From assembly GCF_022682495.2 (NCBI RefSeq), contig NC_071388.1, positions 30,240,139 through 30,304,138 of the forward strand: a DNA stretch of 64,000 nucleotides. Direction: 5' to 3'. Under the pieces are notes generated by a model, which was not told the origin of the DNA, made no database searches, and saw nothing but the letters and a program-made list of their open reading frames with translations. Shown here piece after piece: positions 1 through 8,617 of this stretch. The stretch's first letter is position 1, and every line of letters begins with the position of its first letter. This DNA comes from Desmodus rotundus. Taxonomy: Eukaryota > Chordata > Mammalia > Chiroptera > Phyllostomidae. The translations under genes were made by a program, and so were the position numbers.

Positions 1-199
1 TACTTCACCATCTCTTATATGCATTTCTTTTTGTGCCTTATCAATAATTTGTGTAGAAATAGAAAAAGATGTCACATATTCTCTTCAGAATAAAAAGGAC
101 CAAAGCTTTTGTAAAACTTAATAAAAATATACAGCCTAGCTCTAACTCTTAGTAATAAGTAAGACTTAACAGGCATGGTGGTTATAGCCTAATAAAATA

Positions 200-475
200 G
201 ATGATCAATCACACCTCCCTAAAGTTCGAAAACGGTGAAGGGATTCAGAAATAGAAGTTGGTAGTTAGAATAGTCATGGGGATGTAAAGTACAGCACAGG
301 GAAGATAGTCAATAATATTCTAATAACTCTGTATGGTGTTAGATGGGTACTAGGTTTACCTGGGTGATCACTTTGTAAGTTATATAAATGTCTAATCATA
401 TGTTGTACACCTGAAACTAATATAATATTTCATGTCAACTGTAATTGAAAAATAGAAAAAATTATTAAAGAAAAA
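200..475 (+). repeat. L1 LINE 3' end
   Basis: The stretch around 395-440 (tgttgtacacctgaaacta and then the taatataatat segment) is the characteristic 3' end of L1 in laurasiatherian mammals. It is followed by an A-rich tail into which the VES SINE inserted. A related 3' end is at 61200-61375. Confidence 0.75.
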
Positions 476-480
476 AAGAG

Positions 481-713
481 CCCTGACTGGCATGGCTCAG
501 TGGGTTGGCGTCACCCCACAAACCGAAAGGTCGCTGGTTCAATTCCTGGTCAGAACATATGCCTCGGCTGTGGGTCAGGTCCCTGAATGGGGGGTGTGAG
601 GCAGCCCATAGACTGTTTCTCTCTCATGCCAGTGTTTCTTTTCCTCTCTTTCTCCTCCCCTTGCCCTTTCTCTAAAAATAAATAAATAAAATCTTCAAAA
701 AAAAAAAAAAAAA
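481..713 (+). repeat. VES-like tRNA-derived SINE
   Basis: Starts CCCTGACTGGCATGGCTCAG with an A-box-like promoter, has a B-box-like GGTTCAATTCCTGG at about 535-548, a pyrimidine-rich block (CTCTCTTTCTCCTCCCC) and an A-rich tail with AAATAAATAAA. This head-to-tail structure is the bat VES family. It sits in the A-rich tail of an L1, so target duplications cannot be read. Confidence 0.85.
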
Positions 714-1801
714 GAAAGGAGGTACATAAGACAAAGAGAAGGACAAGCAGGGGAACAATTTCTCATTAAAAGAAGGCATGGCAGGGAGGCCATGTTTCCC
801 AGTGTGTTCTCCAGAACAAGTAAACCGATGACAGTGAAGATTGCACAGTCAAGCAGGCAAAGCACACAGCAGTCCCCGGATGCCACTGACTGAATACTCA
901 TCCCTCTCAGCACACTCCCAGGCTTCTGCACACTCACTCTGCCGCTCTCTCATGCACACTCCCTTGCTCTTTCACAGTCTCTGGCTCTCTCAGACTCTCC
1001 TGCTCTCTATAGGTCTTGCTCTTTCCTGAAAACATTTCCGGGCTAGGGTTCCCTGGAGCACACTTTCACAGTGCTAATTCCAGGGCTGGCGGGACAGTGT
1101 GTTCTGCCTTCTCTCCAGGCGAGGGACAGCCATTTCCATCAAGGCGGCTTTAAGCAGCCATCAGGAAGAGTTTCTCAACAGTAATCAAGGAAGGCAGTGG
1201 AGCCCTTTTTCAATCCACCAGGTCAGTACAACATACGCAGGTCCCACAGGACAGCACAGACTAAACTTTATAAACATGGTGGTGGTTTACTAGCAAAAGA
1301 TGATAGGAGAGCTAAAGGAAGTTGTAAAAATCATCCACACATAAGCCCAAGAACACATCGAGTTAACATGGCTTGCCACACTCAGAGGCAAGGCCAGGGT
1401 CCCAGACCACCCAGATGAACTGGCAGTCATGGTCCTTTTTTGGTAAACAACATAGCCTCATGGTACCTGAGCAATTTTTTTCCCTTCTCAAACCACACAT
1501 TCTAATCCACGTGTTCATTAAAATGGTCACTGACTATTGGGAAATTACAGTCACGGGCATACGTCACGGCCTAGCAGACTGCTCGCCGTGCCCAATAGTA
1601 GTCAATTTCCTTTCTCTGGTTCCCTCTCCAGCTCCCACACTTGCCTTTTTTTTTTTTTATCCTTCAGAATGACTACATGTTTCAATGCCTTTCCATTTGG
1701 CTTTTACTTTTTGTAAATTTTAATTCACTAATCTAAAAGTCACCAGAGAAAGAATCTTTTGATGTTTTCCCAAAGTTTAACCCCTTCTCACCACCTCCCC
1801 T

Positions 1802-1817
1802 CCCCCCCCCCCCCCCC
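1802..1817. repeat. Poly-C tract
   Basis: A run of 16 cytosines in intron 12, likely length-variable and error-prone in sequencing. Confidence 0.9.
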
Positions 1818-2001
1818 GCCAATGTTTTACAGTTAACAACACAGCTCATCTGCTGTAATCATGCAAGCCGCCCTTCTTTGGGGCTGATGAAATAACAGGC
1901 CTGTCTGGAGGCAGGCAGGGGCATGGTGTCAGGCAAACCTTCAAGCTTCCTTTCTGCCTTGTGAGTTGCCAAGTGTCATGACCAGAAGAGGGGACACTTA
2001 C

Positions 2002-2111
2002 ATCTGCGTCAGACTCGGGGTCAGCTTCAGGCAGCCCTTGTTCTTGGGGCACATGTCCATTCTCTGGGTCTTCTCCTGCCTCATCTGGGTGCTGGTTGTC
2101 TCTCTCATAGG
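2002..2111 (-). CDS. GOLIM4: GOLIM4 exon 12: acidic domain, last exon in window
   Basis: A 110-base exon: the leading CC completes Ala511, then YERDNQHPDEAGEDPENGHV and on to EADPESDAD, ending at residue 547. The acceptor is TTGATTTGCTAG and the donor is GAT followed by GTAAGT, a perfect consensus, phase 0. It is rich in Asp/Glu/Pro/Asn as expected for the acidic lumenal tail. From memory, human GOLIM4 has roughly 150 further residues, so the rest of the gene lies to the left of the window. Confidence 0.95.
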
Positions 2112-3484
2112 CTAGCAAATCAAAGAAACTAACATCAGTCCAGAAGAACCAGACAGGATTCTTTCCGTTCACGACACCAAAGCCACCAGCAGGCTTTTCC
2201 AGAGACCCTTTACTCAGTCTCTCCTCTAGTGAGGTTAACTCAGAATAAGGCACCCGTCTCGGCTTTTCTGAATAACGCCACGTCCTTTCCCTGGGTGTGT
2301 GCCTAAGGAGATGTGAGGCTGAGTAGCAGCGTTCTAACTCTCTGAAACAATGTTTATAAGAGAGACTGCCATTCCCTGTCCCCCGCCCCACGGCACACAC
2401 ACAAAAAACAACAATCAAAACTCTCTCAATTAAATCCCGGTCCACTGGATATTGCTAAAATTACCAAGTAATTTTGGGTAATATCAGAGGAAATAGCAAG
2501 GTACCAAGAGTAGGAATGGATACTGTTTCAGGAAATAAAAGAAAGAACAACCCCACGTGTGGAACAAAAACACAAATAGTGCCCATCCTGTGATCGCTGA
2601 CTCACAGCGAGGACGACGGCTACAGCACAGATACGTCCACATCATACTCACACAGACTTTCGCTAGCTGCTTTTAGAAAAAATATTTTTTTGATACAGTG
2701 AATTTAGATAAGAGCATATAAGAGAACAAATAACTTTATTAGTAAGCTATCGGAGGAAAGGTTACAGAGATGGAGAAGATTTAACCTGTAAAAACAAGGA
2801 CATAGGCAACTTACCATTAGGTTTCAAGTGCACCAGGGGATTCATTAAGTAAAGAAGTGAACAAACCATTCCCTAATCTTTCTGATAACAGAACAAAAAA
2901 GCTTCAAGTGCTGCACAGGGAACATAAGGAAAACAATTTCTTGACTCTGAGGGCTATAAAATATCAGAACAGGCTAGAGCGGGGGGCCGGGTAATCCCCC
3001 TTCTTTGGACTTGCTAGGTAGGAAGCATACGTATCGAAGTGTTGTCAGAGGGACAGTTACTGTCCAGCTCTATTATTGCAGAAAGGCGCACTCGATAACT
3101 TACATGCCTGGGGCACACCACAACGGGAAGTTACTATCGGTTTAATTTTTGAAAACTTTTAAGGCAATGATCCAAAGCCTCCAAGATAAGGAGAAAATGA
3201 AATTTCCCAACGTCTTAACAGTCCTATGGTAACGTGTCAGAAGGAACTAGTATACAGAAGTTTAAACTACTATTTCCTTTCCACTCTGAAGTGTTACAGA
3301 GGAAACATTTTCTTGGGCAATTGTGTCCACCATGGCACACTGTCTGGGAGGATGAAGAAACACGCAACAGAAGACACACGGAACACTAGTCTCCTCTGCA
3401 CGGACTCAGACGTGCACGCAACTCTGAGAGGGTGTATATTACCCAGCAAGTTTATTAAAGCATCCATCATCTAAGGGGTCTTAC
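2112..3484 (-). other. GOLIM4: GOLIM4 intron 11
   Basis: 1,373 bases with GT at 3484-3483 and AG at 2113-2112. An in-frame reading extends exon 12 leftward to about 2445 on the minus strand but crosses the acceptor and loses GOLIM4 similarity. I see no repeat I can name. Confidence 0.85.
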
Positions 3485-3564
3485 CACCTCCTTCTTCTTG
3501 TGTGCCCTGGTCCTCCGCTCCCTGAACAATGTCATTATCCACAGCATCGTAATGAGCTTGCTGC
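3485..3564 (-). CDS. GOLIM4: GOLIM4 exon 11: acidic domain
   Basis: An 80-base exon. Its leading G completes Arg484, followed by QQAHYDAVDNDIVQGAEDQG and TQEEGG, and the last base starts codon 511. The acceptor is CCCCTTGCAG. Two overlapping phase-1 donors exist, GTGGTA after 3488 and the much stronger GTAAGA after 3485. I chose the latter, which adds one glycine relative to the human sequence as I recall it. Both join in frame to exon 12. Confidence 0.93.
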
Positions 3565-4013
3565 CTGCAAGGGGCACAGACATCATCAACTCAGCAACAC
3601 AAATTAAGCCGCACAGTTTGACGTAAGTCATTTATCTTTAAACACAGTAATAAACTAATTTTTCAACTTTTTTTTAAGCCATAAAAATTTCTTTAAAAAA
3701 TTTATGCGAATAAGTTTTAATAAAGATCCTGGATATACTTTCAAAAAATATATTAGAAAAGATAAACTACTTTTCAAATGATAAAATAAAGTTAGCACAA
3801 AACCTGCTAGGTTATTCTGAGACCTACACTATTACTTTTAAGCACACACAAAAAGGCCGATTATTTTTAAGATGAAATATTTGGAACTTAATTCTGCCTC
3901 AGCTACAGGAGCAATGCGAGCCCCTCACATTCATGGACAATGAATGCACAAGGCTGTGTTCCATCTGCTTATAGAAACCGGAGGAGGGGCCATCACACCC
4001 AACAGAAAGCTAC
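3565..4013 (-). other. GOLIM4: GOLIM4 intron 10
   Basis: 449 bases, the shortest intron in the window; A/T-rich with no recognised repeat or gene. Confidence 0.85.
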
Positions 4014-4273
4014 CGTAGCTGCTCCGGGTGCTGAGCTCTCCCCTCCTCCTGTCCGGCCAGCCTCTGCTGGGCCATCTCCTGCGCGAGAAGCTGCTGCTGC
4101 TGCTGCTGCTGCTGCCTCAACAAGTGTTCCTGCAGCCTCTGCTGGTGCAGGGCCTCCTGACGCTCTCTCAGCCTCTGGGCCTCCTCTGCGCGTCTCGCTG
4201 CCAGTCTCTGTTGTTCCAGCTGCTCCTCATAGGGCGATCTGAATTTGGTAACCGGCTCAGCTGAAGGATGCAC
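4014..4273 (-). CDS. GOLIM4: GOLIM4 exon 10: Gln/Glu-rich domain with polyglutamine
   Basis: A 260-base exon coding residues 398-483 plus two bases of 484. It opens VHPSAEPVTKFRSPYEEQLE, continues with Arg/Glu/Gln-rich helix (EAQRLRERQEALHQQRLQEH), then eight consecutive glutamines, then LLAQEMAQQRLAGQEEGRAQ. The acceptor is TTTTTCCCCAG and the donor is CTACG followed by GTAGCT (phase 2). The glutamine run is encoded by a pure CAG tract, whereas the human protein as I recall has a Glu interrupting the run. GTG is the first codon of the exon, not a translation start. Confidence 0.95.
4090..4113 (-). repeat. GOLIM4: Coding CAG trinucleotide tract (8 units)
   Basis: Eight CTG units on the plus strand read as CAG on the coding strand within exon 10 and encode eight glutamines. 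Uninterrupted triplet runs of this size are often length-polymorphic. Confidence 0.9.
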
Positions 4274-5960
4274 CTGGGGAAAAATGAGTTGGAGTTGAGC
4301 AAAAGCAGTCAGGTCCTCTGAATTCTCCGTTTGTTTCTCATGACGAACTCAGGAGGCAGGGATGGTGCATTAACACCTATCTATATCTGTCAGATGAACT
4401 GTGAGGAGATGCGACATTCAAGGGTCACCCAGCGCTGGAACTCCTATTCTCCAACTCCCTGTGAGTAGTAGCCCTTGGCTTCTTAGCAACTGGCCCTAGA
4501 TTTATTGATTTGCTGGTCCTGATTTATTGGCTTTAAGGCCAGATTTCAATGTGTTCCCTCTCAAAAGGAAGAGGGCAGACAGAAGAAATGAGTTTTGAAC
4601 CTTAATTAAACATACATTCAAAAGGCCCTGCTATAAGTGGGAATTCAGTGACCTCATACTCATTGGGGCAATTTTTGAGCTTTAGGCTAAAGACCTAGGG
4701 CACAGATGGCAAACACAAGGCCCGAGGGCCACCTTGTTTTATCCAGCCTAGCACCTTGTTTCTACCAGGCAGCAGTGCTGAGCTCCTTGCCCCTAGTTAA
4801 GGAGTAGTTCCATTCATGCAGCCCTAAAATTACATTTGGCCCTTTGAAGGCAACCTCAAGGCTGATGTGGCCCCTGGTGCAAATGAGTTTGACACCCCTG
4901 AGGGATTCTAATTAACTCTAGCAATGTCCCAATCTCAGGCGAAACATCACCAAAAGAGTGAAACTTCGGATTAGGGTGGAAAACAGAGAACCCATTTCCT
5001 TCCAAGAAACAAAGAATGGGTGAGAAGATAGTGCCTTCTGATCAAAAAGTCTGATACAGAATTCCGTAAACTCTGCTTCCCACCACTCTCTCCTTCATCC
5101 CCCAGCTGATACAAGTACATACAGTGAGGAATCACCTTTGAAGAAAACCACAAAGGACACAAAACTGGGAGAGGCTTCTTGAGGCTAAGTTTGCAGCATT
5201 GGAGTGCAGCTGCAGAGGGTTTCACACCTACTCAGCTTGAAGTCTCAAGCAGCTTGAAGCCTTGGAAAGTTCAAGGCCAATCGCAGCTTTGGTTATAAAC
5301 AAACACAGCTTCAGTATCCATGCAAAGACCAGATAGCCTATTGTTGAGTATCAGCTTAGAGACAGGGGAAGGAGGGCGCCCAGCTGCATTCAGTGTTGCT
5401 TTAAGTTCTCTGAAAGTACCATTTATAAATATACGAAATGATTTGTATAAATCTTACTTATGCAAGAGCGGTGTGCTCAGTCGGGGGAGCCTGAGCAGAG
5501 GTTAAACATGCTCAGCTAGTGGAGTGTCCTTAAGGGATAAGATCAGCTTTTTGATAACTTAACCACCTCAAAGGTGAACGGGCAGGAGCCAGCATGCACT
5601 GGAGAGTGAGTGAACAGGAGACCTTTGATCACAGGAAGTCAGGGGCCCAGGCAGGGGCTCACCTGTGCTACCCTGTGAAAGGGACAGGAGCAGGTGGCCC
5701 CTGCACTGTGCACTACAGACATCGGTGACACACACATGCCCACAGCTCTTTCTCCTTTCTCCAAAGAGATTTCTTAGGTGTGGAAGTGGCTCTGCGGTGA
5801 ACATTACACAAGAAAACTTACGTCTGTGCATGTAACGTTCAGTGAAATCACTCACATTTTTATTTTAGAGACCGTCATATATAGGGAAGCTTTTTCCTTT
5901 AATATCTGAAGACGAAGCCACGCATCCTCTCCCAGCAGGCCAAACCCAACGGGCGCCCAC
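4274..5960 (-). other. GOLIM4: GOLIM4 intron 9
   Basis: 1,687 bases containing a short hAT-type element (4703-4900). The rest shows no repeat I can name with confidence and no further exon. Confidence 0.8.
4703..4900. mobile_element. Non-autonomous hAT-type element
   Basis: Begins CAGATGGCAAACACAAGGCC and ends TGAGTTTGACACCCCTG. The ends are imperfect inverted repeats of the form CAGNNNTGNCAAAC. The interior (cccgagggccacc, ggcccctggtgc) matches my memory of short hAT-derived repeats with "gggccacat" motifs, frequent in bats. No transposase remains. A clean 8-base target duplication was not found. Confidence 0.6.
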
Positions 5961-6308
5961 CTGAAGTGGATGAGCTGCTCCCTCCGCATGTGCACGCCCT
6001 TCCACTAGGTTGGCGTCTTCTTTCCGGTCACGCTCTTCCTTCCACTCCCGGTCCTGCTCCTCTGGGGATGGATCGTGTTCCTCCTCGAGATGCTCAGCCT
6101 GCCCAACCTGCTCCATCGCCTCCTCCTCCAGGGCCTTCCTGTGCTCCTCCTCCACCTGGTGCTCCTCTGGCTTTCTGGCTTCCGCTTCTTGCTGGTTCTG
6201 CTCTGCTGGACCCTGAAATTCTGCTTCCTTCGGAGTGGGCGGGGAAGGTTTTATTTCCTCTGTTCTCCCAGGCCCAGCTTCATGCCTCTGCCACACATTT
6301 CGAGACAC
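5961..6308 (-). CDS. GOLIM4: GOLIM4 exon 9: start of acidic lumenal domain
   Basis: The largest exon seen (348 bases, phase 0 to 0), residues 282-397. It opens VSRNVWQRHE and holds the EEHQVEEEHRKALEEE, VGQAEHLEEEHDPSPEEQDR and VEGRAHAEG segments, the start of the Glu-rich domain. Compared with human from memory, two residues are missing after VSRN. The acceptor GGCCTAG has a poor pyrimidine tract. The 3' end is set at CAG followed by GTGGGC at 5960, because no GT lies nearer to where I remember the human exon ending; this adds GAAHPLQ before exon 10. The 5' end is firm; the 3' end is less so. Confidence 0.9.
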
Positions 6309-8171
6309 CTAGGCCAAACATAACCCTGGAAATGACACTCTTCTATTTCAAAAGCAGTGACATAATTTATTTATAAACACATCTGTGAGGTTACAACGTA
6401 AGCGAAATCCTAGAGTCTAGAAACAGTCCTGACCAAAAAGTGTGGCTTCAATGGAGCCATCTAACTCTTCTCACTGTGTCATCCAACCTACCAAGTAGAG
6501 ATAACATAAGCAGAGCTTCATCTGCGAAAGGACACAGCCAGTGACCTGAAAGTAAAGCCTGCAAGTGACCACATCTCAGCAGGCCTTTCCATCAAAAGCA
6601 ATCTAGCTCTTCTCTTCCCTTAGAATAAAAAGGAGGGGGAAAGTTAGTGATGAAACATGTACATACTTTTCTTGAATGTAAATTTTGTCTTAATAATTGG
6701 AAAAGGAGATCAAACAGAGGATGAGTCGGGTTTATTTTTCATTAGCTAATAAAAAAAATAGAATGCCTTTACTAAGGAACATGCACGTTAGCTAAAAATA
6801 GTGCCTACTAACCAGAAACAATACAACCCTATTCAATGTATTAAAGTAGTGGGCTCTTTGTAACCAGAGAAAGGCTTTTGTATGTTGTGCTGTTAATACA
6901 GAAAACTCGGAACCATAACAACAACACAAAATGCTGTGTCTAAAGAGTACCCCTCTTCTAAAATTGATTGATTAAATCCACTTTCCCTGTAAGTTTCAGA
7001 ATTTTTTGTACGATCTTCATTACTTAGAAAAGAGGGGCAAAATAGAGATTATATATCAACAGGAACATTTGTAACTCATTTCCCACCTCTCTGTTTATCA
7101 GAAAAGATAATTTCTTTGGTCGAACTGCTCTCCCGTAATTGAAATAAACCTGAAGGCCTCCTTAAATTCACAGGAGTGTAACTGAGAAGATGGACGGTAT
7201 AACTAAATAAATAAACCTAGAAGAAATGTCCTTCCTTGGACATCTGAGGAAAACTTTTGGAGATGTACCTTTTCCCATCATCCTCCCGTACCTGGCAAGT
7301 GTGACACAACACTGTCCTGGGTGGACATGAAGTATTTCTCTAAAGGGCACGAAGTGCTCTCAACGGCCTGTCACTTATCTCCAGGGTATCCCTGGGCAAA
7401 AGCTAGAGCAGAAAACAACTATCTCCACCTGGCAGGTGGGAGAACTGAAGCTCCGAGTAGTTAAACAGTGAGCCCGGTAGACCGTTAGTCAACTAGGGCA
7501 GAGAGTAAAACCAATTCCCAGGCCAGGGATCCGGTGTGTTTTCATAAATTAGGAGTAACCTGAGACCCAGCCAAAGAACAAGGATCCGAAGGACACAGTC
7601 CTGTCTGTGAAGAAATGCTCTGCGAGGGCCGAAGACTCATGGAAATCCACTCACATCACTTACTTACTCCCCTCAGATGGGAACTTGGGGGCAAGTCTGC
7701 TCAAACGTTCACTCAACGACTTTGCCGGGGGAAACATCACCGCACTTGCCATTTTTACTACACCTGTGATTTGCAAAATCAACTTGTAAGAATTAATGGT
7801 TGGGGTGGCACTACTTCTGCTGGCCTGTCTATCAGACTCTGCAGCAAGGCTAAGTTTCTATGAAGAACGGGAACATAAGAAGTCGGTCATGACGGCAGCA
7901 CTCACAGCCGTGGCCAATCCACAAAGGCCTTTCAGTACCCATTCTGGCCTGTTCCACGTGGGCCTAGCACTGCGGCTCACTCAAATACATCATCCCTTTT
8001 AGTATCTGAGTGGGCTGATTACCGCATTAGATTCTCAAGATCACTTAGCTTCTTACTCTAAAAACAAACAAACAAACAAAACCTTAAAACATCTCAGGGC
8101 ACCACAACTCCTTTCAAACAAATAAACGCCTATGAATCAAGACAAAGCCACTGTGTCTTTCCCAGAGAATA

Positions 8172-8330
8172 CTGCAGTCGTTCTCAGAGTGTGCTCCCCA
8201 GACCAACTGTATCAGAAATGCAAATCCTCAGGCCTCTCCCCAAATAAGCTGAATCGGAAACCCTGAGCTGGGGCCCAGCAATTGCTGTTTTGACAGCCCT
8301 GTTGGGGACTCTGATATACGCTGAAATTTA
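8172..8330 (+). mobile_element. MER5-like hAT-Charlie fragment
   Basis: Contains the sequence order typical of MER5-type elements: TTCTCAGAGTGTGCTCCCC, AGAAATGCAAATCCTCAGGC, then GGGGCCCAGCAATTGCTGTT. Divergent, without clear ends. Confidence 0.65.
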
Positions 8331-8374
8331 TACAACTGTAATTGAATAACAATAAAAATTAAAAAAAAAAAAAG
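8331..8374 (+). repeat. Short L1 3' tail with poly-A
   Basis: ATACAACTGTAATTGAATAA and then AATAAAAATT and a 13-base A run look like a severely 5'-truncated L1 3' end inserted beside or into the MER5-like copy. Confidence 0.5.
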
Positions 8375-8458
8375 AACCATTGTTCTGCAGGAAAAGCAGT
8401 TCGCCTGATGACAGCTTGACAGGGAGAGTGACCTGACTGTAGGTCACCAGCCTCTCAC

Positions 8459-8617
8459 CTGCTGTGGCTCTCGGGCTGCATTCTCCCTCGCTGTGTTGTC
8501 ACCCTGTGGAGAATGCGCCACCTGAGTAACACTTGGCCGCTCTGCTGGGTCTGCTTTGCGAAAGCTTGGAATCCTATTCAGAGTATCCTTCAGCTGTTTG
8601 TATTCCGCAACTTGAGT
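8459..8617 (-). CDS. GOLIM4: GOLIM4 exon 8: end of coiled coil and linker
   Basis: A 159-base phase 0 to 0 exon coding residues 229-281. The first part, TQVAEYKQLKDTLNRIPSFR, is the end of the helical stalk. The remainder (ADPAERPSVTQVAHSPQGD region to EPQQ) is a Pro/Gln/Ser/Ala-containing flexible linker that differs more from human than the stalk exons do. The acceptor is TATGCAG and the donor is CAG followed by GTGAGA. The SVT triplet around residues 258-260 has no preceding Asn at the right spacing, so the N-glycosylation sequon (NVT) I remember in human appears lost here. Confidence 0.93.

Larger units (their letters stand above)
1..2001 (-). other. GOLIM4: GOLIM4 intron 12 (partial)
   Basis: Begins with the GTAAGT donor at 2001-1996 and runs off the left edge. 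It holds an L1 3' end (about 200-475), a VES SINE (481-713), a 16-base C run and T-rich stretches. The several short open frames here have no similarity I recognise and no coding character. Confidence 0.85.
6309..8458 (-). other. GOLIM4: GOLIM4 intron 8
   Basis: 2,150 bases. The distal end carries a MER5-like copy (8172-8330) followed directly by a short L1 tail with poly-A (8331-8374). Nothing else gene-like is visible; the short open frames at 7600-8000 lack any motif I recognise. Confidence 0.8.

Noticed and set aside
1846..2445. 199-codon minus-strand open frame treated as one exon
   Set aside because: Only 2002-2111 matches GOLIM4. The frame crosses a clear acceptor at 2112 and a perfect GTAAGT donor at 2001; both flanks are intronic.
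3940..4264. Plus-strand open frames (100 and 78 codons) with Ala or Leu runs
   Set aside because: They are shadows of the CAG tract and Gln/Glu-rich codons of GOLIM4 exon 10 on the other strand.
5966..6376. Plus-strand open frames of 136, 68 and 82 codons, Pro-, Ser- or Leu-rich
   Set aside because: They are shadows of GOLIM4 exon 9 read antisense.
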